DNA from: Camarhynchus parvulus
Lineage: Eukaryota > Chordata > Aves > Passeriformes > Thraupidae
Assembly: GCF_901933205.1 (NCBI RefSeq)
Contig: NC_044584.1
Location: 11,263,001-11,327,000, forward strand
Direction: 5' to 3'
DNA: 64,000 nucleotides
How positions within the stretch are numbered: position 1 is the first letter of the stretch; the number at the start of each line of letters is the position of its first letter. Made by a program: the position numbers and the translations under genes. Positions 1 through 12,200 of the stretch are shown one piece after another. The notes under the pieces were generated by a model. That model was not told where the DNA came from. It did no database searches and saw nothing but the letters and a program-made list of their open reading frames with translations.

Positions 1-1
1 G

Positions 2-739
<738 letters not shown>

Positions 740-2451
740 AAAGGCCAATAGTTGGAGTTTCCGGGTGCAAGTTCCTTTCAAGTGGTTACATCTTCAGGAT
801 GTAATTTTCTGAAATGGCTGTTTTGAAGAGAGGTCATTTGATTTCATTTCCCTGGGTGGCCAGGGGCAGATCAGACTGTCGGGAGGAAACAGGAGCACTT
901 GAATTTAGGAGCAAAAGTGAGAAGGCAAACACCTCCATCTCTTATACAGCATTTTGAATGTGCTTCAGAGTTCAAGTCTTAGTGTTCAGTCACACTCTAA
1001 CGTTTTGCATCCCAACACCAGTGCAATCCAAAGTCATCAGAAGGGCAAAGCCACAGCAGTGTTTAATTACAACCTTTTAAAACACAACAAAACCTTACTT
1101 GACCATCAGTTTGCTATTGAGAAAGTAAACAGATGCTTTTGTGTACTGTGGAAGGTGCCATTTCTGGAGTGTGCACTTGCCAAAAATGATGTGTTGATTC
1201 TGGCATGAAATGCCACCAGATACAATTGTGCTGTCAAGGCCTCCTTGCAGGAGGCAGCCTGTGAGACACAAATGGTGACAAGCCTGGTTTTGGCTCATTT
1301 GAACAAGCTTGTGGACTGATACAGTACCTGTTGCAGCCTTGGCATGGAAAGCAATCCTGCAAGCTGCCAATATTTGTGTGTTTTAAGTTGTTATTTAAGA
1401 ATGTGACTGAGACAGGGGAGCTCGTGGGAGGGGAGGGATGTCTCTAGAGCTAAGAACAAAAGCAGCATCTTTCCCCAGCTATTTCAGTCATGGTGTCTAA
1501 GGACTTTTAAGGGTGAAACCAAGTCCTGCCTAAAGCAGAGCTCTCACTGAAGCTGCTCCTGTGAGCAGTGATCAAAGCCTTCAAGTTCCTTCTTAATCAA
1601 TACAGATTCTCAGTTATCCCCCCTGTTCAGGCCTTTAGGAATTAACATGTGAAAACCTCAACTTGAGATTTTCTCCTGATGGATGATGCCATCGTATTGC
1701 AGATTTGCTATTTAGTTGTTTTTAAAAAACCCCAAAAAACTGTGAAAGAAATTCATTAAATACCCAACAGCAGTAAAAACATTGAAGCCTTAGTTTAAGC
1801 TGCTCTAAGTATTCCACTTATTTAGAGAAGGTTAGCTTCTCTTCCTTCACACTCAAAAACCAGCATCCCATCAATGCTGAGTGTAGAAAATAAGAGATTT
1901 ACAGGAAGGCTGAAAATGCATTTCTTTTAATTTCTTTCCCTTTCAGATCTTAGCATATGGTCTCTTGGAGCCACATGCCACAACCTCTTTATTCACTGGG
2001 CACTTACTGGAGGGCAGTGTGAGTGCATGGTGTGAGGGCAGTGAAGGTGTGTGGTGAACACAAGCCCAGCGTGGTCAGTGCACACAGCAGAGCCTCAGGA
2101 TCAGTGGTAGCTTGGTGCTAACTCTGTGTTTGTGCCTGTGCCCATCTCCAGTGCCAGCAGGGAGCTCGTGGTGCATCAGGAACCAACACAGAGAAGTCCT
2201 CTGAGGAGGAATCCAGTCAGTCCTGCTATGGTGGATCAGAGGGCTGAAAACATCTCTCTAAAACACATGGATAGCTCAGCTTTGGTGCAAATCCTCTAAG
2301 AAATGCCAAGTGAAGTCCTGCTGAGGACAAGAGCCTGGTTCCCTTGTGCCACAGAGCTGGTGTTTGCATGGTGCCTGGTACCCACATCCTGCAAGAGCCA
2401 ACCCCACCAGAGCTGAGCTCATCTTCCCCAGAAGGGAATGGCAGCAAAGGC
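740..2451 (+). other. probable GPR139 3' UTR, proximal part
   Basis: No gene is visible after the GPR139 stop codon. The sequence is single-copy looking and of moderate GC. There is no AATAAA directly behind the stop, so the transcript probably continues through this stretch to one of the signals near 3.0, 3.9 or 4.4 kb. Short open frames here (for example 954-1208) show no protein-like features. UTR status is inferred from position only. Confidence 0.5.
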
Positions 2452-2724
2452 CCAGGCCATGGACACCAGGCCATGGACACCAGGCCATGGACACCAGGCT
2501 ATGGATACCAGGCCATGGACACCAGGCTATGGACACCAGGCCATGGACACCAGGCCAGGGATACCAGGCCATAGGATACCAGGCCATGGACACCAGGCCA
2601 TGGACACCAGGCCAGGGATACCAGGCCATGGATACCAGGCCAGGGACACCAGGCCAGGGACACCAGGCCATGGACACCAGGCTATGGATACCAGGCTATG
2701 GATACCAGGCCATGGACACCAGGC
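2452..2724. repeat. 14-bp minisatellite, about 19-20 copies
   Basis: The unit CCAGGCCATGGACA is repeated head to tail. Common variants have ATGGATACC or AGGGATACC in place of ATGGACACC, and CTATGG in place of CCATGG. One unit near 2570 has an extra base (CCATAGG). Since 14 is not a multiple of 3 and the unit lacks stop triplets, every frame on both strands reads through as a 14-residue periodic peptide (PWTPGHGHQAMDTR type on the plus strand). The long open frames here are therefore by-products of the repeat. It lies about 1.7 kb past the GPR139 stop. Confidence 0.95.
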
Positions 2725-4440
2725 CCCTGGCACAGCATGGGGGGATGCTCTCCAGAGAGATCCAGGCTCGCTCAGGGCAGAGAGGGGATGCCCAGGGCCC
2801 TCCCAGCGGCAGAGCTGCTCCGCAATTCTCTGTCAGGTGCTGAGGCACCCCAGGGACCCCACAGGCCAGAGCAAGCACAGGGGCATGTCTGGGGAAATGG
2901 AGGCTGAGGGCAAAGCTGAACCTTTCCAGCCTCACCCACCAAAGGATGGAATCCATTTCAATGTCCCCAAAGAGAAATGAGGAGCTTCTCAGTCTGTTGG
3001 CTGTTCATCCTTGTGATCTCAAAGCTTCACCCTTGCAATAATAAAGGGTGAAAGGGATGCTCAGCCTTGCTGTATTGGTCATGACAAGGTTAAAGTTATT
3101 ATTCCTTTTATAGTGTTCTACAGAAAATCAGTTTTGTGGCCATCCTCCCTGCTCTTCTCTCAGAAACTTCCCCCTGGTCTTTGTCAGTTGATAGTAACCA
3201 AAGTTACCTTATGGAAAAGGTACTGTACATTTCATTTTGGGAAAACACTGTATTTATAACTTATTTTTATTCTACATTTGTTATGAGGAATGCTTGTCTG
3301 AGTTAAATGTGAATGAGTCTGAAGTGCAATATCTATATAGATAAGTGGTTCATTTTTGAGAATGTATCTATTGAAAAAATACCTATTTATACAAGAAGTT
3401 CACTATTCTACTTAATATAATAGTAACATTAAAGAAAATAGTGAATGTTTAGGGCTTCTATTTATTAAAAAAATTCAATTAAGTGCATGGCATATGCTGC
3501 CATTCACATGCTGTGACTTATTAATTTTTGTAACATAATGTTTATCCTGCAAACTATCAGTGTCATCTGATTTTTTCTGTCCTGATAATGTATTTTTGTA
3601 AATTACCATATTTAAAAACAAAAATCTTTCTGTGTATTTTTTTCCCTAAGAAAAATAACACATTCAGTTCTTGTAACTTATTTGGAAAAGCTCACAATAG
3701 TTTTCCATATCCTTTTAGGAATGACAAGGTGCAATTTTCATGTACAGTGGATTGATCATTTCACTTCTGGTAATGCAGGGCTTTAAAAGCTTGCTTCCAA
3801 AGCCCTTTGAAGTTAAAGGGAAGGCTGCTGGTGGGTTTTGTGGTTGGTTTTTCCAATCCCCATCGTTTTAGAAGGGCTTTGGATCAAGCTGTATTTTGTT
3901 AGCAAACATTCAAAGCCTTCTTAGGGTCCAGTTTGGATAATAAAGCCTTGACTTTTTAGTCTGCCATATGGGAGCTGCTGTTGATAATACTTGCCTTATT
4001 TTTGGTTGTGTGAAGCATCTTGCAATGACTGTTGCTAACTAGCCATTGTCTTGCTGTATTATTTGTACCTCCTAATTTTCCAATAGAAAAACTTAACCAA
4101 GCACATGTAGTGTCATTATTTAGGGAAAAAGTATCCTGGAGACAAAACCATCTTTGTTGTGGAAATGGTCTTTTGTACTCTAATTTATATTTCAAATATC
4201 TACAATTAGAAAACAATAAGCTGTGAATGGACAGTTTTACAATTACTTATAGGTATGCCTTCTTGAAGACCACAGCTAGGAACAAAATACTTTTTAGATG
4301 AGTTGCTGGTATATAAAATTATGGGACCTATCACCTATTTAAATTGTGAATATTGATATTTTCATAAGTAGACAATATATTGTGATTGATGAACTTGTTT
4401 GTATTATAATAAATTATGGTGCATAACTTACTACTGTGTT
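2725..4440 (+). other. probable GPR139 3' UTR, distal AT-rich part
   Basis: GC falls sharply after about 3060 and the sequence has the look of a long vertebrate 3' UTR: T-rich, many TTTATT and TGTA elements, no coding signal. Signals of the AATAAA type occur at 3040-3045, 3939-3944 and 4408-4413. The assignment to GPR139 is an inference from orientation and distance; it could also be plain intergenic DNA. Confidence 0.4.
3026..3052 (+). terminator. AATAAA at the edge of a hairpin
   Basis: TTCACCCTT (3026-3034) pairs perfectly with AAGGGTGAA (3044-3052), leaving a 9-base loop. The hexamer AATAAA at 3040-3045 spans the loop and the first stem bases. It could be a proximal GPR139 poly(A) site, but the downstream T/GT-rich element is weak. 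Confidence 0.3.
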
Positions 4441-4456
4441 TGGAGCTATTGTTTGA
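4408..4456 (+). terminator. candidate distal poly(A) site of GPR139
   Basis: AATAAA at 4408-4413 is followed at about 20-45 bases by a GT-rich element (ACTGTGTTTGG then ATTGTTTG). This is the usual spacing of a vertebrate cleavage site. It is the last and best arranged signal of the AT-rich tract and would give a 3' UTR of about 3.7 kb. Confidence 0.45.
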
Positions 4457-7400
4457 TTTATGGATTCTTATGATATACTTCTGATTTATAGATACTTATG
4501 ACACACTGCAAATAAGAGATAGAAAGTGGATTGTGAACCTCAGGAGACTGCACGTGGAAGAAACCAAACATTTTTTCAAATGAACGTGACTAACGCTGCA
4601 GATTTCATACCCCCAGCAAATGTAAAACTATCTGGGATCAAGCTCCTTATTTCTGTGGAGAAGTAAAAGGACATGAAAAGCACAAAAAATACTAAAACTA
4701 AGCAGAGAATAGAGAAGAACCTGACCAGAAAATTTCAAGAGATCAGAAGAGATCAAGAGACCAGAAAATGTCTTACGAGATCAAACACTGAAGGGTTAAA
4801 CGCACTGAGAGGACCATGCAGGCAGTGCTTGTCAGATTTCCCTGCTGTAAAAGGCTTGGGAACAGGTTTTAAAATACATCTTCAAAGAGACAAATGAGGG
4901 AAAAGGGGCACTGTCAGACTTGATGGAGTTTATCAGAGTTATTCCTTAAGGAAGGAGCCTGGGGTCTGCCTGTCTTGATACTTTCATTAACAGCTGTGGC
5001 ATGAGAAGTACAGGTGAAGTACAGATGAAGTGTACAGGTTATAAAAGTGGAATTATGCTGCTGGTGGAGGACTGAAGGGCAGGTATTTCATGTAAGAATC
5101 AGATGGCCTTGCAGATTGCAATGATAAAAATGGGATGAATTCAACAGTAATAAATACAAAGTTCTCCCCTTGTCTGCCTCTAACAATACATTTGCTATAA
5201 AACTTCAGAAACAACCAAGAACCCACTTGTGCCAGCTGGGCTTGAATGACAATGAGTCACCAACACAAAGCAGCTGAGAAAAAAAATCCCAGAATGTAAT
5301 CACAGACACTTCTAACAATACAGCATGGTATTAATTGCATTTTATAAGACTTCATGTGCTATATGCATATGTATATAAAAGGGTAAATAGCATTGCAGAA
5401 AACTTGATGAAACTGAGCTGGAACTAAAGTAAGCAGTTAGAATTTTTCCTCAGGTAAATTTGTCCTGGAAATTAGAAGACATTCTAACTAGCAAAGCAGG
5501 GAGGCTCAGCAAAAGCCTTGCTAGCAGCCCAGATCTCCCCATTGGTTTTAAATGGAGCTTGGTGGGTTCAGGCACAGAATTATGAGATGAGGCAGGAGGC
5601 AAAACACATTGGCACCTGGCAGGTCCCTAACAGCTCAAAGGACAGCAGAGGTGTCCATTCATGCCATCTCATACTGAGGGGCAGCTTGAGAACCATGAGA
5701 GCCAGAGCTACTCAGAGCAGTTCCTGCAGTGAGCCACAATTCCCTCAGCAGCTCTCACTGTGGGTGCTGCAGGTGGGACCACTCCAACACACCCCACTGA
5801 ACTCACACCAACTTCTGCCTCAGCTTTCAGTTCTTCAAACACCTCTTTAAGCCCACCAAGAAGAGTACCATTTTAAAAAGCAGCCTCATTTAGTCCTGAA
5901 CAATTAAATAATAATCCTACTCTTTGCAGGCTGGGGCTGGATTTGCAGGATCTGCATTTCTGACAGCATGCAATTAATTCCCAGGAGTTGCCAGACACAC
6001 TAAGGGGGTTGAAAGGCTCCAGCATTTTGTAATAAATAGGCATTGAAAATGAATTTACTATTAGCTTCCTACAGAGAACCAAATACACATAAATAGTTAT
6101 TACAATTACAAAATTGTATCAAAAAATATCAAAGGCTCATGTTTTCCTGCCCTACCAACAGGGCTAGAAATGCTGCTCCACCTATTTCTCCCAGTCTGCA
6201 CCTTTTTCTAGCAGACTAAATGGACAAGATGAACTGCAGGCAAAAGTATGATATTGAATTTTACAGCCTTACAGGTTAATTTGGTGCAACAGAACATTCT
6301 GAAACCTTCAGCTGTGCCTGGCTCAGCCCTGGCTCGTGCTGTACAGCAGCATCATGAAACAGCCCCTGGTCTGAGGGTTTTGCAGGGATTTGTGGTGCCC
6401 AGGCAGAGCCTTGTGCTCCAGCAGGGGCAGGTTAGCCTTGGGAAGGGGTGGTGGGAAAGGCAATAATGTGGAACAGAAATAGGAACACTGTGGTGGTGTC
6501 CCTGCCATAGCAAGGAGAGAGACCCTGGGATGGGTTCTGCTGCTGGAACCTGGCCCCAAATGGGGCAGAGACCCCCAGGGATGGCACAGCCCTGCAGATA
6601 GACAATAACCTTCACACTCCCAAACAAAAGGCAGCAAAGGGCTAGTGTCATAGGAGGGATCAGCCTCTAATGTTCTAGAACACCATTTCTCCCACCCTTG
6701 CAGTGTCACAGCACAGTGAGGCAGCCCATCCACAGGAGAAGTGCCCAGGCCCCTTGCTGTCCCTGCAGATCTGCCTGGCAGCTGGGATTCCCCTCATGAC
6801 ATGAAGATGGCTGTCATGTAGAAAGTCCCCACCAGCCACTCATCCCAGCCAGCAGAGAGAAATTCATCTTGGCCACTGAAAATGCCCAAAGTGCAGCAGA
6901 GGGGACACATGCCATGGTCCCCCACTGTACATCACACAAATGAGGACAATGAGCCCTCCTCCACCAGCCACCCTGCCCACCTGGAAAACAGCAAAGAATT
7001 TAAATAGTCAAGACTTTTCCCTCCATTTTATAATGGAGTTTGCAGCCTGGCCTCAGGACAACCAGACTTTCCAACAACAGGATGGAGACATTCAGCCTTG
7101 TGAATTAAATACCACCATGAGCCTGGTGACAGGCAGTGGCTTCCAGCAGTACCTTCCTGGTCATTTGTCACAGTCATCTTTGTAAATGTAATTGATTCTG
7201 CTGGACTGAGCTCCCACAGGTTTCTGTCCTGCAGGTACAGACCTTCTACATTTCTAGAATAAAAGCATGAGTAAAAGACCAAATCTGAGATGTCATGTTC
7301 AGGAGGAAATCCATCAGCCTATGACTAGTGCACATCTCAGGTATTGGGCTAAAATCACACAGGGCTGCAGCCAAACAAAATGGTACATTTTAGCAAACAT

Positions 7401-8735
7401 TGCTTAAAATGGTCTTTAGCAGAGATCCATTTTCCTGAATTTCTTCTGTGTTTTTTTTAATAGGTCTCCCCTCTCCCTCATATCCTTTAATGAATAGAGT
7501 ACATACTGTAGAGTTTTTCCTCCTTATTCTTTCTTTTTTCTACTTGTGACTTTCAGAAAAAGCAAACTAATTGAAGTGTGGGCAGTTTTAAGGAAGGGAT
7601 TACTGTGCCCAGTGACAAAGGAGCAGAGGAATCATTTGTATTACCTCCTCTTTTAAGCTTTATTGCTGGGGTCAATTTAGGCAGAAAAAACCCACCCCCT
7701 TGCCTCTTGCTGTGCACCCTGAACAGGTCAGATGATGTCAGATAATTGCTTTGCTTGTGTTTCAGATAAGAAGTTCATGTTGGTGATGTTGAACCATGAG
7801 GTGCAACATGCCCCAGCTCCTCCAGGAGCTTCTGCTTTCTCTGAGCTCTCAGCCCAGCTCCAGGCTCAGAAATGGCCACCTGTCCTCCTGTCCTCCCCCT
7901 GTGACCTGCACAGCCCAGCAGCTCCATTCAGACCCCTTTCCTTGCCCACCCTGTCCCCTGCTCACAACAGGCAGGGCTTCTCCACACCCTGTGCCTCTGT
8001 CCAGCCTGGCAGGGACACTGCACAGGTTTGCTACATGGCAGGTTTGCTTGGAGGGGAAAATGGGGAAATTTGGGGTTGCTATAAGCAACCCCTTATCTCT
8101 GGACTAGACAGCGTTATACAGAGCCCAGGGGTGCAGAAGTCAAGACTAGAAGATGCTACTATTTTGATTTTAAATTGTAGATGTCAAATGAATCATATTG
8201 TCTACATCTCCCCAATCTGATCAAATAGCCACTTTAAAACAGTATCTGTTGTTATTTATCACCAGTATTAATAGAGGTTGTGTAGGGGAAAATTAGCTGA
8301 AAGCTGCTTTATAGATTAAAACTGACTCAGATTAGAAAAGCACAAACCAAGTTAAGAGAACCAAGAAGTATCCTGATATATAAAAACATTTGAAAGGAGT
8401 CCCCCTCAGTGCCAGCACAGCTCCAAGAGGACCAGAGGTGCATCCTCCCCCTGCAAAGCTCCACACGCCAGTGGTGAGGACAAGGAGCAGCCCTGTGTGC
8501 ACTGATGGGGTGTAACGTGCCCAGCTGTGACAAAAAGCATCCCCAGCCTGGCTGAGCCAACCGAGAGGCACAACTGCAAGTCATCCAAACCACCTTTTGA
8601 AATTACATCCCAGAGGATCTCCAGCAGACATCTGGGCACAGCTGGCTGCTTAATCAGCCACCTGCAGGAAGAGCCACATGCATAATAAAGCGATTTTCAT
8701 CTAAGCCCATCTTGCACTGGTGTGACCTTTTCCAG
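4441..8735. other. intergenic, no gene seen
   Basis: I see no exon with plausible splice sites and recognisable protein, no RNA gene and no clear transposon. Open frames up to 162 codons (7732-8220) have no domain, no family resemblance and no context, and look like chance in stop-poor, CpG-depleted DNA. Confidence 0.6.
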
Positions 8736-9045
8736 GAGTGCGTTTGGGTGAGCTCCAGCAATCAGCAGCACCGAGTTTCAGCGGGGAGCTCCGTGCGGGG
8801 AGCTCCGTGCGGGGAGGTCCGGGCAGGGCAGCCCCGCAGCGCAGCCCGGGGGCACCGGGAGGAGAGAGCAGGAGGGATTCGTGTCTGGGAGCGCTGGGGA
8901 CAGCAGCACGATCAGGACACACACCTGCCGGCTGGCTGGGGAGGATGCTCAGCGTGCAGAGCCAGCACACCGAGTGTGAGCTGCTGCAGCCGCGACTCAG
9001 AGGGGAGAGCGGAAGGGAAGGGAGCAAATGTGCGGCTTTTATCAA
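8736..9045. promoter_or_regulatory. orphan CpG-rich patch
   Basis: I count about 20 CpG dinucleotides in roughly 290 bases, against almost none in the kilobases on either side. The patch includes a short tandem unit CGGGGAGCTCCGTG (about 2.6 copies from 8782). No recognised gene starts here. It could be the promoter of an unannotated transcript, an intergenic CpG island, or a GC-rich fragment of a repeat. Confidence 0.4.
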
Positions 9046-9221
9046 AGATTAAATTATCCAAGTGGGGCAAACAGAGGAGCAGCACAGGGGAATCCAGGGG
9101 CAGAGGCTGTCACCTCATACAGGAGCTCATTAGTGCAAATAAAAGGAATCCAAACAAGAGCACCAGTGGGTCTCCAGATGGAGAGGATCCAGGAGGCACC
9201 AAGACAAGGTTTAGGCCGTTA

Positions 9222-9270
9222 CAGAGTCATAGAATCACTGAGGTTGGAAAAGACCCTAAATCTCCTGGGG
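9222..9270 (-). mobile_element. CR1 LINE 3'-end fragment
   Basis: TCATAGAATCACTGAGGTTG followed by GAAAAGACCCTAAA is the reverse complement of the typical avian CR1 3' end (CCAACCT...ATTCTATGA). Only about 50 bases are recognisable and the following sequence has diverged, so this is an old, 5'-truncated copy. CR1 is the dominant LINE of birds and other sauropsids, which supports the taxonomic guess. Confidence 0.7.
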
Positions 9271-12200
9271 TCCGGCCATAGTACAAAACAGCAGAAAGGC
9301 CAGAGCTCCTCTGATCACCACCTCAGATGGGCTGAACAAGGTCCCTGCAGACTGTGGGTGCTGCAGACCACACAGGGGGACCTCTCCTTCAAGGCCTGCC
9401 CCCATAACCCTCAGTCTTGTCTTAATTAGGACCAGTGAGTCCTTAATTAGGAATGAGTAAGACAACACTGTGCAGGAAAGTGCTGCTTCCAAGTTATATT
9501 GGTGTTGAGTGGCAACATTTTGGCAGCAGGGAGGACCCTCCTGCAGCACAGCCTCCCCTGCCCCGGCCCATAGCAGAGGGGGCTGCCAATGCAGAACGCT
9601 GCACGTTGATTTTAAGGCTCTGTACAATCAGAGACATTAACAGCAGCACTTATTGGAGCCTCATGCTTGTTCAGGAGCCACCTCACATCTGCCAGCCTGT
9701 ACCAGTTACTGCACTGCAGCCAGCAGACACATTGTAAGGTACCCCTAGGCATGGATGCAGATAAAGGAATGGCAGAGATGACCATCAGTGCTGCTGAAGT
9801 ACATTAAATAAAACCAAACCATTCTCCACTCAGGCCTCGCTGCACTGCTTATCCTCTAACACCCCCATAAAGCAACTAAGGAGAAATATCAATATCTTAG
9901 TGGGGTTTTTAACAGCTGAGCTTGTCATCATTTTTCCCCACTCCGTTAAAGTCTCGGGGAGATGTATGAGGACGAGTTACCCTTCCCTGTAGTGAGTCAT
10001 CCCTGGCCTTGCCCACTTAGAGAGGTGTTTGATTGATGTCAGGGTGAGAAAGCCCCAGATGGCAGAATGTGCTGCCTCACAGCATTCCCACTGTGCCCCT
10101 TGAGCAGTGCAGGACTCACCTGCAGAGACCCAGGATCAGATTCATGAGCAGCAAGAAATTGCAGGGCTCTGCTCCCATTGGAGCTGGGGTTAAATTCCAA
10201 GAGAGAACTGACTGAAGATATAGCTCAAGCAGCTCCACATAGTTTTGGAACCAGGTTTAAAAGATTTAAATGTTCCAGGAGATGAAAGTATTGACTACTG
10301 AATGGATTCAACAAAACTCATCCTCATATTCACAAAAGACTGAGCATTTAAAATGTACATTGCACACATTTGCTAGTGATTTTCTGGAAAACAAAAACTA
10401 TTACATAACAAGTTAAAAGATTTTGTTGTACTTTTCTTTGTTTAGTTTTCTAAAAGACAAAACTCGGGCTAGTTTTGACCATATAGTCCTCCTGCCTCCA
10501 GGAGGCCACCAAACATCCCTCTTGGCTCACAAGCCATGGGCACACTGGGACCACAGCATGTCCCCTCCCCATGCATATCTCTAATGATCAGTGGGTCACA
10601 AAGAGGAACATTGACCCTTTTCTTGTTAGTCAGTAGTTTATGGCAGTCGGTATCAGACAGGGAAAATTCAGCTTTTGAATTCTTATGGGTGTCCTGACCA
10701 TGTTCTTCAGAGCAGGTTTTTACACCCAGAGCTCCCACCTTTACCTGGAGCCACACCAACCTTCTGCAGCAAACAGCTCTGCTGACTCCAGTGGGCCCTG
10801 GGAGCTTGGCAGCCTCTGACACAGCTCTCACATTATGGGGAAGCAGGTGGAGAAATGAGTGTTGCTGTGGGTTCTCAGACTGGTGTACGCCAGCCTCCTG
10901 GTGGGTGGGAGTGCCACCACCCCCACCTCGCCTCCTGGCAAAGCCATTTCCTGCACCTGCAAAGCCCCATCTCCTCTGGCAGCACTGGCACATTCCCAGT
11001 GCCACAGGATGCTCATTGGTGAGTCTGTGGCACAGCTCAGGCACTCAGGGACTGGGAAATGTGAGCTCCTCATGTCCAGTGAGCTCCCAGCTAAGCACCA
11101 GGTGATCAGAAGAAATGATATTTCAGAAGCAGCTCATCTGAATAAGCCTTTCAAATCAGATTGTGCTCACCAAGACATCTCAATTTTACAGCTCCTAAAC
11201 CCAACCTCTCCTTGATGTAAATAAACCAGCAAGAGCTGAAGGCTGAGTTAGTGCAGAGTCAGACAAAGGATGTGCCAACACCTGCAGGCACACAAGCACT
11301 TTGTGAATCCAGTTTATAATGAACTGGGCACACTGTTAAGGTTTGGCTGGCCAGGCTGGCCTCTCAGCAGGTACAGAGATTTGCTTCTGACCTGGGGGTA
11401 AGGTAGACAGCTGCTCTCCATTATGTGGGGATCCTCCTCAGGATCACTGCCTGGATTTTGTAAAAATAAACATTTTGTTTTGAGAACTACATTGACGCAG
11501 AAATCTGCTGGAAGGATTACTGCAAATAGATGATCCTACATTAAAGAGCCACTTTAGAGCCAATGCATGATTTCCAGAGGACCCCTGCCCCCCTCAGGAA
11601 ACCATAATGTACACCCTGCACCAGGGACAGCTGCACTACAGCCAGTGTCACCTGACAAAGCTGTAGCAAGCTGAAGGTGGCTCCATCAATAACACTAAAT
11701 GCTGTCAGTGCCACATCTGGTCACTTGGGACAAGTTTCTGTTGCAAAGACATTTTACTTCATTGCTTCATTGTAGAGGAAAAGCTGAAGATTTTTTCAGT
11801 GGTTTAAGGATTCAGGAACAGGAACTCTGCATATTTCCATAGAACATATTCCAACATCCAGCATCCAGCAATTTAGGTCATGCTGGCCTTGTAATGCTGA
11901 GGAACTCTGCTCTGAGACAAGCAGCCAGCTCCAGAGGACAGGGCCTAACACATCAAAGCAGGTTATTAACACAGAGAGGCCAAGAGCTTCATGCTACACT
12001 TTTTGTGCCGAATGCACTTGAAGGACTAATATGAAACACTGAGAAAAGTCACAAATGGACAGAAGGCTACAAACTGTGGAAACAGAGCCAGGGCTGGGAA
12101 ATCCAGGAGACTGGGCCAGGGTGCACTTTCCACAATGGCTGTCAATGCATTTTAGCCCTTTCTACCATCTTGAAATCCCTGGGGAGATGGTGGGGGAGCA

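Noticed and set aside
2226..2980. Overlapping long open frames on both strands with PWTPGHGHQAMDTR-type repeats
   Set aside because: They are by-products of the 14-bp minisatellite, which has no stop triplets in any frame.
10469..11044. 191-codon minus-strand frame
   Set aside because: There is no family resemblance, no splice or promoter context, and a low-complexity Gly-rich patch; likely chance.
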